Shown: in pieces, positions 48,116-57,723 of the stretch
Layout of the letters: each line of letters opens with the position of its first letter
Position numbering within the stretch: the stretch's first letter is position 1
DNA from: Massilia atriviolacea
GTDB lineage: Bacteria; Pseudomonadota; Gammaproteobacteria; Burkholderiales; Burkholderiaceae_D
Length of the DNA: 64,000 bases
Assembly: GCF_003953935.1 (NCBI RefSeq)
Contig: NZ_RXLQ01000002.1
Span: forward strand, 62,001-126,000
Direction: 5' to 3'
Position numbers and translations under genes: made by a program
Notes under the pieces: generated by a model
The model's database searches: none
Seen by the model: only the letters and a program-made list of their open reading frames with translations
What the model was told of the DNA's origin: nothing

Positions 48116-50341
48116 ATGGACAACGATCACGATCCGGCGGCACAGGGCAACCCGGCGCATGCGCACGCCCGCCGCGCCGACCACGCCTTGCCCGGCGGCG
48201 CCTTCGCCTTCGACGCCGGCCAGCACGACGCCGTCGCCGGCCTGCCCATGCAGGCGCCCGTGCCCGCCCTCGACAGCAGCGGCGTGAGCATCGAGCGCCT
48301 GCGCCACGAACAGGACCTGGCGCGCGCCGGCGAGCTCTTCCTGCTGGCCCCGGTCGGCTATTTCCTGCTCGCCTTCGACACCACCTTGCTGCAAGTGAAC
48401 CTGGTCGGCGCCAGCATGCTGGGGGTGGCGCGCGCCCATCCCGGCCTGCACCATTTCCGGGCCTTCGTGGTGCCCGCCTTCCTCGCCGATTTCGACGGCT
48501 TTTTCGCGCGCGCCCTCAACAGCGCCAGCGGCGAAACCTGCCGCGTGCGGCTGCGCACGCCGCAGGCCGAGGGGCTCGACGTCACCCTGCACGGCAGCGC
48601 CGACGGCAGCGGCCAGGCGTGCCGCCTGATCGTCGAGCGCGCCGAAGGCCGCCAGGCCGCGCTCGAACGCAGCGAAGAACGCTTCCGCCGCATCGTCCAC
48701 AGCGCCGGCGAAGGCATCTGGGAGATCGACGCCAATGCCAACACCACCTTCGTCAACCCGCGCATGGCCCAGATCCTCGGCTACAGCATCGAAGAGATGC
48801 TGGCGCGTCCCTTGCTCGCCTTCATGGACGACGAGGGCATGGCCATGCTCGACCGGTGCATCGGCGGGCACGTGCCGGCGGCGCAGGAGTACCGCTTCAT
48901 CGGCAAGGAGGGCAGGGTGGTCTGGACCACCGTCTCGACCAGCCCCATCCTCGACGCCGACGGCGCCTGCCTGGGCGTGCTGGCGCTGGTCACCGACATC
49001 AGCGAGCGCAAGCAGTCAACCGAGCTGATCTGGCATCAAGCCAACTACGACAGCCTGACCGGACTGCCCAACCGCCACATGTTCATGGACCGGCTGGTGC
49101 ACGAAACGCGCAAGGCCGATCGCGGCGCCGCCTTCCTGGCGCTGCTGTTCATCGACCTCGACCAGTTCCAGCAACTCAACGACCGGCTCGGCCAGGCGCG
49201 CGGCGACCTGGTGCTGATCGACGCGAGCCGGCGCATCGCCAACTGCGTTCGCTCGAGCGACACCTTGGCGCGCATGGAAGGCGACCGCTTCACGGTGATC
49301 CTGGCGGGAATCGACCATGTCGGCAGCGTCGAGCGCATCGCCCACGCCATGGTGGAGGCGCTGGCCGTGCCGTTCGCGCCGGACGGCGACAAGGCTTACC
49401 TGTCGGCCAGCGTCGGCATCGCCCTGTATCCGCCTGACGCGCGCGACCCGGCGCAACTGGTCGAGCGCGCCGAACGCGCCATGCTGGCCGCCAAGCAGGC
49501 CGGCGGCCACCAGTTCGGCTATGTCACGCCGGGCCTGCAGCAGGCGGCGCAGGCGCGCCAGAGCATTGCCGACGACTTGCGCGCGGCCATCGCGCTACGC
49601 CAGTTCGAGATCGTCTACCAGCCGATCGTCTCGCTCCAGAGCGGCCAGGTGCACAAGGCCGAAGCGCTGCTGCGCTGGCGCCACCCGACCCGCGGCTTGC
49701 TGGGGCCGGCCGAGTTCATTCCCTTCGCCGAATCGAACGGGCTGATCGTCGAGATCGGCGATTGGGTGTTCCGCGAGGTGGCCCAGCAGGTGCAGCAGTG
49801 GCAGCGCAGCATCGACCCCGCGTTCCAGATCAGCGTCAACAAGTCGCCCGTGCAATTCCGGCGCGACGCCGACCTGTACCTGAACTGGCTCGATTACCTC
49901 AACGAGCTCGGATTGCCCGCGCACAGCATCGTCATCGAAATCACCGAGGGCGTGCTGTTCGAAGGCGCGGCCCAGGTCATCGAGCGCCTGCGCCAGTTCC
50001 GGGCGATGGGGCTGCAGGTGGCGCTGGACGACTTCGGCACCGGCTATTCCTCGCTGTCGCACCTGAAGCGCTTCGATATCGATTACGTCAAGATCGACCA
50101 GTCCTTCGTCGCCACGCTCGAAAACGACGTGGGCGACATGGCGCTGTGCGAAGCGATCATCGTCATGGCCCACAAGCTGGGACTGAAAGTGGTGGCGGAA
50201 GGGGTGGAGACCAAGGTGCAGCGGGCGCTGCTGGTCGATGCCGGCTGCGACTACGCGCAGGGCTATGTGTTCGCCAGGCCGATGCCGGCGCAGGCCTTCG
50301 AAGCAATGGCGAGCGCGGGGGTGCCGCGCCTGCCGCATTGA
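48116..50341 (+). CDS. Cytoplasmic PAS-PAS-GGDEF-EAL protein, probable c-di-GMP phosphodiesterase
   Basis: This 741-residue protein starts behind GAGGTGAG. No TM segment was found. An N-terminal segment with two PAS-like domains (about 65-180 and 190-305) is followed by GGDEF (310-475) with degenerate EGDRF in place of GGDEF but an intact RSSD product-binding site five residues upstream. EAL (485-735) has the full catalytic set (AEALLRW, ISVNKSP, EITEGVL, DDFGTGYSS, VKIDQSF, VVAEGVET). It is expected to hydrolyse c-di-GMP, with the GGDEF as a nucleotide sensor. It is convergent with ETF-QO. Confidence 0.93.
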   Translation: MDNDHDPAAQGNPAHAHARRADHALPGGAFAFDAGQHDAVAGLPMQAPVPALDSSGVSIERLRHEQDLARAGELFLLAPVGYFLLAFDTTLLQVNLVGASMLGVARAHPGLHHFRAFVVPAFLADFDGFFARALNSASGETCRVRLRTPQAEGLDVTLHGSADGSGQACRLIVERAEGRQAALERSEERFRRIVHSAGEGIWEIDANANTTFVNPRMAQILGYSIEEMLARPLLAFMDDEGMAMLDRCIGGHVPAAQEYRFIGKEGRVVWTTVSTSPILDADGACLGVLALVTDISERKQSTELIWHQANYDSLTGLPNRHMFMDRLVHETRKADRGAAFLALLFIDLDQFQQLNDRLGQARGDLVLIDASRRIANCVRSSDTLARMEGDRFTVILAGIDHVGSVERIAHAMVEALAVPFAPDGDKAYLSASVGIALYPPDARDPAQLVERAERAMLAAKQAGGHQFGYVTPGLQQAAQARQSIADDLRAAIALRQFEIVYQPIVSLQSGQVHKAEALLRWRHPTRGLLGPAEFIPFAESNGLIVEIGDWVFREVAQQVQQWQRSIDPAFQISVNKSPVQFRRDADLYLNWLDYLNELGLPAHSIVIEITEGVLFEGAAQVIERLRQFRAMGLQVALDDFGTGYSSLSHLKRFDIDYVKIDQSFVATLENDVGDMALCEAIIVMAHKLGLKVVAEGVETKVQRALLVDAGCDYAQGYVFARPMPAQAFEAMASAGVPRLPH

Positions 50342-50386
50342 GCGCCCACGCCGGCCCCGCCCCTGGCGGAACCGGCGCGCCCAGTC

Positions 50387-52063
50387 CTACATGCCCGGGT
50401 AGTTCGGCCCGCCGCCGCCTTCCGGCGTGACCCACACGATATTCTGGGTCGGATCCTTGATATCGCAGGTCTTGCAATGGACGCAGTTCTGCGCATTGAT
50501 CTGCAGGCGGTCCTTGCCGTCGTCGGTCTTGACGAACTCGTACACGCCCGCCGGGCAATAACGCGCTTCCGGCCCCGCATACTGGGCCAGGTTGACCGAC
50601 ACCGGAATGCTGTCGTTCTTGAGCGTCAGGTGAATCGGCTGGTCTTCCGCATGGTTGGTGTTTGAAATAAACACCGACGACAGGCGGTCGAAGGTCAGCT
50701 TGCCGTCCGGCTTGGGATAGGCGATCGGTGCGTAGCTGGCCGCCGGTTTCAGGCACTCGTGGTCGGCGTAATCGCGGTGCAGGGTCCACGGCGCCTTGCC
50801 GCGCAGGATCAGCTGGTCGATGCCGGTCATGATCGAGCCCAGGTACAGGCCTTTCGACAGCCATGGCTTCACATTGCGCGCCACATGCAATTCCTCGTGC
50901 AGCCAGGATTGCTCGAAGGCGGTCGGGAAGGTCGACAATTCATCGTGCTGGCGCTGCTCGCCCAGCGCCGCGAAGGCCGATTCGGCCGCCAGCATGCCGG
51001 TCTTGATCGCCGCGTGGCTGCCCTTGATGCGGCTCATGTTCAGGAAGCCCGCATCGCAACCGATCAGGGCGCCGCCCGGGAAGACCAGCTTCGGCAAGGC
51101 TTGCAGGCCGCCGGCCGTGATCGCGCGCGCGCCGTAGGAAATGCGCTTGCCGCCTTCGAAGAAGGTGCGGATGTCCGGGTGCGTCTTGTAGCGCTGGAAT
51201 TCTTCGTAGGGCGACAGGTAAGGATTCTCGTACGACAGCCCGATCACATAGCCGACCATGACCTGGTTGTTTTCCATGTGGTACAGGAAGGAACCGCCAT
51301 AGGTATCCGACTTGAGCGGCCAGCCGGTGGTGTGGATGACCAGGCCAGGCTTGTGCTTGGCCGGGTCGATTTCCCACAGCTCCTTGATGCCGATGCTGTA
51401 CGACTGAGGATCCTTGCCCTTGTTCAAGTCGTACTTGGCCATGAGCTGCTTGCCGAGGTGACCGCGCGAACCTTCGGCAAACAAGGTGTACTTGGCATGG
51501 AGTTCCATGCCGAGTTGAAAGGCTGCGGTCGGCTTGCCGTGGCGGTCGACGCCCATATTGCCGGTGGCCACGCCCTTGACCGAGCCGTTCTCGTTGTACA
51601 GGATCTCGGCGGCGGGGAAGCCCGGGAAAATTTCCACGCCCAGCGCTTCGGCCTGCTGGCCCATCCAGCGCACCACATTACCGAGCGAAATCACATAATT
51701 GCCATGGTTTTCGAAGCAGGCAGGCACCATGAAGCCCGGCGTCTGGTAAGCCTTGCTCTCGGTCAGGAACAGGATGCGGTCTTCGGTCACGGCGGTATTC
51801 AGCGGCGCGCCGAGTTCTTTCCAGTTAGGAATAAGTTCCGTCAAGGCGCGCGGGTCCATCACGGCGCCGGACAGGATATGGGCGCCGATTTCGCCGCCTT
51901 TTTCCAGGACGCACACGGATACTTCCTGGCCTTTGTCGGCCGCCATCTGTTTCAGGCGGATGGCGGCGGCCAGGCCGGCGGGACCGCCGCCGACGACGAC
52001 AACGTCGTACTCCATCGCTTCGCGCGGACCGTATTGTTCGAGGATGTTGATAGGCTCTGTCAT
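50387..52063 (-). CDS. etfD: Electron-transfer flavoprotein:ubiquinone oxidoreductase
   Basis: This 558-residue enzyme has an N-terminal FAD-binding GGGPAGLAAAIRL dinucleotide motif, the ubiquinone-binding region (SHAAIKTGMLAAESAFAALG) and a C-terminal 4Fe-4S cluster (NCVHCKTCDIKDP, plus the earlier Cys of ARYCPAGVYE). It passes electrons from ETF, charged by acyl-CoA and amino-acid dehydrogenases, into the quinone pool at the inner membrane. Length matches the family. It is divergent from the SDR gene. Confidence 0.96.
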   Translation of the reverse strand: MTEPINILEQYGPREAMEYDVVVVGGGPAGLAAAIRLKQMAADKGQEVSVCVLEKGGEIGAHILSGAVMDPRALTELIPNWKELGAPLNTAVTEDRILFLTESKAYQTPGFMVPACFENHGNYVISLGNVVRWMGQQAEALGVEIFPGFPAAEILYNENGSVKGVATGNMGVDRHGKPTAAFQLGMELHAKYTLFAEGSRGHLGKQLMAKYDLNKGKDPQSYSIGIKELWEIDPAKHKPGLVIHTTGWPLKSDTYGGSFLYHMENNQVMVGYVIGLSYENPYLSPYEEFQRYKTHPDIRTFFEGGKRISYGARAITAGGLQALPKLVFPGGALIGCDAGFLNMSRIKGSHAAIKTGMLAAESAFAALGEQRQHDELSTFPTAFEQSWLHEELHVARNVKPWLSKGLYLGSIMTGIDQLILRGKAPWTLHRDYADHECLKPAASYAPIAYPKPDGKLTFDRLSSVFISNTNHAEDQPIHLTLKNDSIPVSVNLAQYAGPEARYCPAGVYEFVKTDDGKDRLQINAQNCVHCKTCDIKDPTQNIVWVTPEGGGGPNYPGM

Positions 52064-52148
52064 GGTCTCTTCATGGGATAGAAAAATTTAAGCACGAGTG
52101 TGCGGCTTTTTGTCGACGATTGCAACGTTGGCGCCATTTTACGGACAT

Positions 52149-52170
52149 TATTAGACGCTGCCATCTAATA
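52149..52170. promoter_or_regulatory. Inverted repeat between ETF-QO and SDR genes
   Basis: TATTAGA-N8-TCTAATA, with perfect 7-base arms, lies 86-107 bases upstream of ETF-QO and 56-77 bases upstream of the SDR start. It is a candidate operator for both divergent genes; the regulator is unknown. Confidence 0.5.
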
Positions 52171-52225
52171 CTGGCAATTTGTGACATCATTATGCTTTCG
52201 CAAGACCACCGCACAGGAGCCGATC

Positions 52226-53002
52226 GTGGGTATTGAAGTAAATTTTGAAGGAAAAATCGCACTCATTACCGGCGCATCGAGCGGCCTGGGCGCGCGTTTC
52301 GCCAAGGCCCTGGCCGGCGCCGGCGCCCAGGTCGTGCTGGCCTCGCGCCGCACCGACCGCCTGAAGGAGCTGCGCGCCGAAATCGAGGCCGACGGCGGGG
52401 CCGCGCACGTGGTCACGCTCGACGTGACCGACCTGGCCAGCATCAAGTCGGCCATCGCGCACGCCGAGACCGAAGCCGGCCCGATCGACATCCTGGTCAA
52501 CAACTCGGGTGTGTCGACCACCCAGCGCCTGGTCGACGTCACGCCTGAAGATTACTCCTACGTCATGGACACCAATCTGCGCGGCGCGTTTTTTGTCGCC
52601 CAACAAGCTGCCAAGCGCATGATCCAGCGCGCCAAGGGCGATCCGAAAAAGCAGCACCGCATTATTAATATCGCTTCCGTGGCCGGCCTGCGCGTGCTGC
52701 CGCAGATCGGCGTGTATTGCATGAGCAAGGCCGGGGTGGTGCAGATGACCAAGGCGATGGCGGTCGAGTGGGGCAAATACGGCATCAACACCAACGCCAT
52801 CTGCCCCGGCTATATCTCCACCGAAATCAACGAAGACTACTTCGCGACCGAACAGGGCCAGAAACTGATCGACATGCTGCCGCGCAAGCGCCCGGGCAAG
52901 CCGGAAGACCTGGACGGCCTGCTGCTGCTGCTCGCCGCCGAAGAAAGCCACTTCATCAACGGCGCCATCATCACTGCCGATGATGGTATGACCGCACAAT
53001 AA
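52226..53002 (+). CDS. Short-chain dehydrogenase/reductase (SDR)
   Basis: This 258-residue protein has a GTG start preceded by CAGGAGC at 7-base spacing. The Rossmann motif is ITGASSGLG, then NNSG (VNNSGVSTTQR); catalytic Ser151 (NIASVAG), Tyr164 and Lys168 (GVYCMSKAG) are present. This is a classical NAD(P)-dependent SDR of the FabG-like group. The substrate is unknown; pairing with ETF-QO hints at acyl-CoA or fatty-acid metabolism. Confidence 0.93.
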   Translation: MGIEVNFEGKIALITGASSGLGARFAKALAGAGAQVVLASRRTDRLKELRAEIEADGGAAHVVTLDVTDLASIKSAIAHAETEAGPIDILVNNSGVSTTQRLVDVTPEDYSYVMDTNLRGAFFVAQQAAKRMIQRAKGDPKKQHRIINIASVAGLRVLPQIGVYCMSKAGVVQMTKAMAVEWGKYGINTNAICPGYISTEINEDYFATEQGQKLIDMLPRKRPGKPEDLDGLLLLLAAEESHFINGAIITADDGMTAQ

Positions 53003-53408
53003 TGTAAAAGTTCGTCGCCGCCCGGCGCATGACGCCAAGGTATACTCCGTCATCCCCGCGCGGGAATGACGGAGCCGAGGCCGGGGGCAAACGCGCTGAT
53101 CCTGGCGGCATCAGGCCCAACCCCCGCTCAGGACACAATCAGCCGTTTTCGCCACACCTCTATCCTGCTAGTATTCCCCGCTTGCGCGCACGCCCAGAAT
53201 CGTGTTTGTTGCTCCCCAGCCCTGGCGCGCCTTCTTCACTGTTGTTTATCAGATATTTATTTGCATAAATTCAGCTAATAATGGGACAATTCGCACTTCT
53301 GTTGCTTGCCGCTACTTTAGTTTCTCGAATGGAAGTATTCCTCTAGGAGCCTGTATTACCGGCAGTTTATAATTTGGGCTGTACGTACCTTAGAGAAATA
53401 AGTAACAA
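53003..53408. other. 406-bp intergenic region upstream of the aryl-polyene cluster
   Basis: It contains a 30-base palindrome (53045-53074), then GC-rich spacer, then an AT-richer stretch. A TATAAT (53368-53373) is a plausible -10 element for the cluster, 36 bases before the first ATG. No good -35 was found, so activation by a regulator is likely. No small gene was recognised. Confidence 0.55.
53045..53074. repeat. 30-bp palindrome of the GTCAT-CCCGCG type
   Basis: Arms CTCCGTCAT and ATGACGGAG flank a CCCCGCGCGGGA core. It resembles the palindromes between recD and pbpG (CGTCGTTCCCGCG...), so both may belong to one dispersed repeat family. Confidence 0.6.
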
Positions 53409-54161
53409 ATGCGAGTAGACGGGCTGAAGTTTTCCATTGCTGCGCATTCGGCGTGGGCGCCCGGGCTGGCAACGGCCGAGGCGTGGACCGGATGGGCGCA
53501 GGCGCCGGCCAGGATCGGCGAGGGCGCCGATCCCGCCGTGTCGGCCATGCCGCCCATGCTGCGCCGGCGCGCCGGTTTCCTGGGGAAGATGGCGCTCGAG
53601 GTGGCCTACCGCTGCCTGGACGGGCGCACCGATATTCCGGCGGTATTCTGCTCGCGCCATGGCGAAGTCGCGCGCGCCGTGGATCTGCTGGGCGAGCTGT
53701 CGCGCGGCGACCCGATGTCGCCGACCGGCTTCGGCCTGGCGGTGCATAACGCGAGCGCCGGCCTGTTCTCGATCGCGCGCACCGACCGCGCCAACCACAT
53801 GGCGCTGTCGGCCGGTGCGGCGACGGTCGAACATGGCGTGGTCGAAGCCTGCGGCCTGCTGGCCGACGGCGCGCCGATGGTGCTGCTGGTGGTGTACGAC
53901 TGCGCCTTGCCGGCGGCGCTGGCGCATTTTGAAGATTGCGACGAGCAGCCGTTCGCGTGGGCATGGCTGATGACCGCACCGGGCGCGCACGCCATCGGCC
54001 TGGCCTGCGCCGGCGCCGATCCCGATGGCGCTGGCGATGGCGAGGTGGCGCCATCCACCCAGCCCGGCGGCCTGGACGTGCTGCGTTTTCAGTTGAGCGG
54101 TGCGCCGCGCCTGGTGCGGCGCGCCGGCCCGCAGCGCTGGACCTGGACGCGCGATGTTTAA
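53409..54161 (+). CDS. Beta-ketoacyl-synthase-like factor of the aryl-polyene pathway
   Basis: This 250-residue protein resembles the N-terminal half of a ketosynthase, as in PF13723 proteins of aryl-polyene clusters (PMLRRRAGFLGKMALEVAYR, IPAVFCSRHGEVARAVDLLG, GFGLAVHNASAGLFSIAR). It has no obvious catalytic Cys and is too short for condensation by itself, so it probably acts as a chain-length or partner subunit to the active ketosynthases expected beyond the window. It is first in the operon; its stop overlaps the acyltransferase start by 8 bases. Confidence 0.88.
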   Translation: MRVDGLKFSIAAHSAWAPGLATAEAWTGWAQAPARIGEGADPAVSAMPPMLRRRAGFLGKMALEVAYRCLDGRTDIPAVFCSRHGEVARAVDLLGELSRGDPMSPTGFGLAVHNASAGLFSIARTDRANHMALSAGAATVEHGVVEACGLLADGAPMVLLVVYDCALPAALAHFEDCDEQPFAWAWLMTAPGAHAIGLACAGADPDGAGDGEVAPSTQPGGLDVLRFQLSGAPRLVRRAGPQRWTWTRDV

Positions 54162-54927
54162 GCGGATCGGCCGGTATTGGCGCGTGCTCGCCACCGGCCT
54201 GAGTTTCCTGGCCTTCGGCATTGGCGGCCTGCTGCTGCGCATCGTGGTGTTTCCGCTGCTGCAGCTGGTGGTGTGGGAGCGTGCGGCAAGGGTGACGGCG
54301 GCGCGCGCCATCCTGCGCCTGACCTTCCGCGGTTTCGTGGGCCTGATGCGCGGCCTCGGGGTACTGCGCTACGAATTCATCGGCCTCGAAAAACTCGAAC
54401 GCGGCGGCCTGCTGATCCTGGCGAACCATCCTTCGCTGATCGACACCGTGTTCCTGATGGCCTTCGTCAAGCGTGCCGACTGCATCGTCAAGAGTCATTT
54501 GTGGAACAACCCGTTTACCCGCGGCCCGGTACGCGCCGCCGGTTACATCAGCAACGACAGCGGCGAGCAGCTGGTCGAGGCGTGCATCGCCTCCCTGCGC
54601 GCCGGGAATAACCTGATCATTTTCCCGGAGGGGACGCGCACCCCGGCCGGCGGCGCCATCAGCCTCAAACGCGGCGCCGCCAACATCGCCGTGCGCGGCG
54701 CGCGCGCCGTGACGCCAGTCGTCATCGACTGCCAGCCGCCCACGCTCGGCAAGGGCGACAAATGGTGGCGCGTGCCGGACCGCTTCGTGCAGTTCCGGCT
54801 CGAGGTGAAAGACGATATCGAGATCGGCGCCTTCGTGGGCGCCGGCGTGAGCGAAGTCATGGCGGTGCGTCATCTGACGGACCACCTGCAACGATTTTTT
54901 ACTGGAGAGTACCAAGGCCATGCTTGA
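54154..54927 (+). CDS. 1-acyl-glycerol-3-phosphate acyltransferase-like enzyme (PlsC family)
   Basis: This 257-residue protein has an N-terminal TM region (LATGLSFLAFGIGGLLLRIV) and the acyltransferase motifs NHPSLID (HX4D) and FPEGTRTP. It starts inside the end of the ketosynthase-like gene and its end overlaps the ACP start by 8 bases. In aryl-polyene clusters such enzymes are thought to move the finished chain or an acyl group onto a lipid carrier. The acceptor is inferred. Confidence 0.9.
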   Translation: MFKRIGRYWRVLATGLSFLAFGIGGLLLRIVVFPLLQLVVWERAARVTAARAILRLTFRGFVGLMRGLGVLRYEFIGLEKLERGGLLILANHPSLIDTVFLMAFVKRADCIVKSHLWNNPFTRGPVRAAGYISNDSGEQLVEACIASLRAGNNLIIFPEGTRTPAGGAISLKRGAANIAVRGARAVTPVVIDCQPPTLGKGDKWWRVPDRFVQFRLEVKDDIEIGAFVGAGVSEVMAVRHLTDHLQRFFTGEYQGHA

Positions 54928-55174
54928 AACAGAAGTGAAACAACTGATCATCGACGTCCTGCAACTGGAAGACATTACGGTGGATGACATCGACAGCGCC
55001 GCGCCGCTGTTCGTCGAGGGCCTTGGCCTGGACTCGATCGACGCGCTGGAACTCGGCGTCGCGCTGCAAAAGCGTTACGGCATTTCGCTGTCGGCCGATT
55101 CGGAAGACACCCGCAGCCATTTCGCGTCGGTGCGCGCGTTGGCGGCGCTGATTGAAACCCACCGCAAAAAGTAA
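54920..55174 (+). CDS. Acyl carrier protein 1
   Basis: This 84-residue ACP has the phosphopantetheine-attachment Ser39 in GLDSIDALE. It is acidic and helical and carries intermediates of polyene assembly. It overlaps the acyltransferase gene by 8 bases, and a second ACP gene follows. Confidence 0.93.
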   Translation: MLETEVKQLIIDVLQLEDITVDDIDSAAPLFVEGLGLDSIDALELGVALQKRYGISLSADSEDTRSHFASVRALAALIETHRKK

Positions 55175-55184
55175 TGGAGGTTGT

Positions 55185-55457
55185 ATGGTAGACGTAAACA
55201 ATATGAGCCGCGACGAGCTGTATGTGTGGGTCGTCGATCTGCTGGCCGAGATGTTCGAGCTCGATAAATCGGCGCTCACGCCCGAGTCGAACCTGTACGC
55301 CGACCTCGATATCGACAGCATCGACGCGGTCGACCTGGCGGTCAAGCTGAAACAAATGACCGGCAAGCGCCTGCAACCGGAAGTCTTCAAGACCATCCGC
55401 ACCATCGGCGACGTGGTCAACGCGCTCGACGACCTGGTCGAGGAGCAGGCGTTATAA
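55185..55457 (+). CDS. Acyl carrier protein 2
   Basis: This 90-residue ACP has Ser45 in DIDSIDAVDLAVKL as attachment site, with an ATGGAGG ribosome site. Two ACPs with different flanking residues are usual for aryl-polyene loci; one may serve loading and the other elongation, which is inference. Confidence 0.93.
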   Translation: MVDVNNMSRDELYVWVVDLLAEMFELDKSALTPESNLYADLDIDSIDAVDLAVKLKQMTGKRLQPEVFKTIRTIGDVVNALDDLVEEQAL

Positions 55458-55459
55458 AC

Positions 55460-56008
55460 ATGCGCCTGCTGGCCGCGCTGTCGGTTGTGTTGACGCTGTG
55501 TTATCCGCTGGCCGTCTGGTACGGACAGGGGAGGGTGGAACCGCGCTGGCTCGCCGTGTTGCTGGTGCTTGCCGCGCTGGCGCGCCTGCCGGCCATGAAG
55601 GCCAGCATGAGCGCGCGCTGGGCGGGCGCCGGCGCGCTGCTGCTGGCGGCAGTGACGGTGATGGGCAACGCCATGCTGCCCCTGAAGCTGTATCCGGTGC
55701 TGGTCAACGCCGGCCTGCTGGCGGCGTTTGCGTACACGCTCGGCACGCCGGTATCGATGGTCGAACGCTTCGCGCGCATGCGCGAGCCGGACCTGCCGCC
55801 GGCGGCGGTGGCCTACACGCGCACCGTCACCAAGGTGTGGTGCGGGTTTTTCGTGGTGAACGGCGCCATTGCGCTGGGCACCGCGCTGTGGGCCTCGCAA
55901 GAGCTCTGGTCGCTGTACAACGGCGTGATTGCGTACGGCCTGATGGGCGTGCTGTTCGCCGCCGAATTTTTGGTACGACTGCGCTTTAAGCGATTGCATC
56001 ATGGTTGA
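55460..56008 (+). CDS. Polytopic membrane protein of the aryl-polyene cluster
   Basis: This 182-residue protein has about four to five hydrophobic segments (AALSVVLTLCYPLAVWYG, WLAVLLVLAALARL, VLVNAGLLAAFAYTLG, GVIAYGLMGVLFAAEFLV). It matches the small membrane protein of unknown role (COG4648 type) found in aryl-polyene loci. It starts 2 bases after the ACP stop and overlaps the ligase gene by 8 bases. Confidence 0.85.
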   Translation: MRLLAALSVVLTLCYPLAVWYGQGRVEPRWLAVLLVLAALARLPAMKASMSARWAGAGALLLAAVTVMGNAMLPLKLYPVLVNAGLLAAFAYTLGTPVSMVERFARMREPDLPPAAVAYTRTVTKVWCGFFVVNGAIALGTALWASQELWSLYNGVIAYGLMGVLFAAEFLVRLRFKRLHHG

Positions 56009-57710
56009 TTTGTTTTCTGTTCTGGGCGCGCGCGATGGCGCCGCCATCGCCGGCTGGCGCGACGGCGCCGCCGTGACGGTCGCCGGCCTGCGCGCGCGCG
56101 TGGGCGCCTGGCGCGCGCTGGGCCTGCGCACGCCCGGCGCCAGCGCGGCACTGTACATCGAGGATAGCCTGGAATTCGCCGCCGCGCTGCTGGGCGCCTG
56201 GCAGGCCGGTAAAACCGTCTGGCTCAGCGCCGATACGCTCGACGCCAGCTGCGGCGCGCTGGCGCGCTCGGTCGACTGCTTTTTCGGCGAGTTCCCGCAG
56301 CGCCGCTCGCCGCTGCGGCCGGCGCCGGACGACGCCTGCGATCTGCCGTGGTCCGGTCTTGACGCGGGCTTCCCCGCGCTGGTGGTGCACACCTCCGGCA
56401 GTACCGGCGAGCCGCAGGCGATCCCGAAAAAGCTCTCGCAGCTGACGTGCGAAGTGGCCACCCTGGAGCGCCTGTTCGGCCCCGCCATGGGCGACGCCGA
56501 GATCATCGCCACCGTCTCGCACCAGCATATCTACGGCCTGCTGTTCAAGGTCCTGTGGCCGCTCGCGGCCGGCCGCGCGATCCACGCCGCCAGCCTGTCC
56601 TATCCCGAACAACTGGCGCAGATGCTCGGCCGGCGCGCCTGCGTGCTGGTCGCCAGCCCGGCCCACCTGAAACGCCTGCCGTCGCACCTGGACTGGAGCG
56701 CCGCCGCGAGCGGCCTGCGCGCCGTGTTCTCGTCCGGCGGCCCGCTTGCGCCCGAGGCTTCGGTGGCGGCCGCCCACCTGCTGGGTCATGTGCCGACCGA
56801 AATCTACGGCAGCTCCGAAACCGGCGGCGTGGCCTGGCGCCGCCACCATCCCGGCTCGCCCGGCGCATGGGAAGCGTTGCCTGGCGTCGACTGGCGCATC
56901 GCGCCAGCCAGCGCGCGCCTCGAAGTACGCTCCAGCCACCTCGCCGATGACGGCTGGCTGGAACTCGAAGACCGCGTCAACCCCGCCCCGGACGGGCGCT
57001 TCCTGCTGCTCGGGCGCGGCGACCGGCTGGTCAAGATCGAAGAAAAACGCATCTCGCTCGACGCCATCGAGGCCGCCTTGCTGGCGTCGGGCCTGGCCAG
57101 CGAAGCGCGCGTGATCGTCTGTCCCGAGCGCGCCGGCGAGCGCCAGGTGCTGGCCGCCTTTGTGATCCCGTCCGAGAGCGGCCGCGCCCTGCTCGACGGC
57201 GAGGGCAAGCAGGCGCTCAACGCGCTGCTGCGCGCCCACCTGGCGCGCGTGGTGGAAGCGGTCGCGCTGCCGCGCCGCTGGCGCTATCTGGACCAATTGC
57301 CGCTCAACGCCCAGGGCAAGACCACCCACGCGCAGCTGCTTGCCTTGCTCGGCGTGGGCGATGCCCGCCCGCGCGTGCCGCAGGTGCGTCTGATCGAGCG
57401 TGACGGGCAGCGTGCCTTGCTCGAACTGATCGTGCCGTCGACCCTGTTCTACTTCGACGGCCATTTCACGCAGGCGCCGGTGCTGCCGGGCGTGGTGCAG
57501 GTCGACTGGGCGATCCGCTACGGGCGCGAGCACTTCGCCGTGGCGCCGGGGTTCCGCGGAATCCACGCGCTCAAGTTCCAGCAGGTGGTGCGGCCCGACG
57601 TGCCGTTCCAGCTGGAGCTCAAGTACGACAGCGCAAGCTGCACTCTGCATTTCCGTTACTTCTCCGACGCCGGGCAGCATGCCGGCGGTCGCATCCTGTT
57701 TGGTCCTTAA
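56001..57710 (+). CDS. Fused acyl-ACP/CoA ligase and 3-hydroxyacyl dehydratase
   Basis: The protein has 569 residues. Residues 1-455 are an AMP-forming ligase: P-loop [29 protein letters not shown], and the catalytic Lys near [15 protein letters not shown]. Residues 460-569 are a hotdog-fold dehydratase like FabZ ([21 protein letters not shown]; active-site His in DGHF). In aryl-polyene clusters these are usually two genes or one fusion. The ligase would load the aromatic starter and the dehydratase would form the double bonds. Confidence 0.9.
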   Translation: MVDLFSVLGARDGAAIAGWRDGAAVTVAGLRARVGAWRALGLRTPGASAALYIEDSLEFAAALLGAWQAGKTVWLSADTLDASCGALARSVDCFFGEFPQRRSPLRPAPDDACDLPWSGLDAGFPALVVHTSGSTGEPQAIPKKLSQLTCEVATLERLFGPAMGDAEIIATVSHQHIYGLLFKVLWPLAAGRAIHAASLSYPEQLAQMLGRRACVLVASPAHLKRLPSHLDWSAAASGLRAVFSSGGPLAPEASVAAAHLLGHVPTEIYGSSETGGVAWRRHHPGSPGAWEALPGVDWRIAPASARLEVRSSHLADDGWLELEDRVNPAPDGRFLLLGRGDRLVKIEEKRISLDAIEAALLASGLASEARVIVCPERAGERQVLAAFVIPSESGRALLDGEGKQALNALLRAHLARVVEAVALPRRWRYLDQLPLNAQGKTTHAQLLALLGVGDARPRVPQVRLIERDGQRALLELIVPSTLFYFDGHFTQAPVLPGVVQVDWAIRYGREHFAVAPGFRGIHALKFQQVVRPDVPFQLELKYDSASCTLHFRYFSDAGQHAGGRILFGP

Positions 57711-57723
57711 CCTGAAGCGTCGC

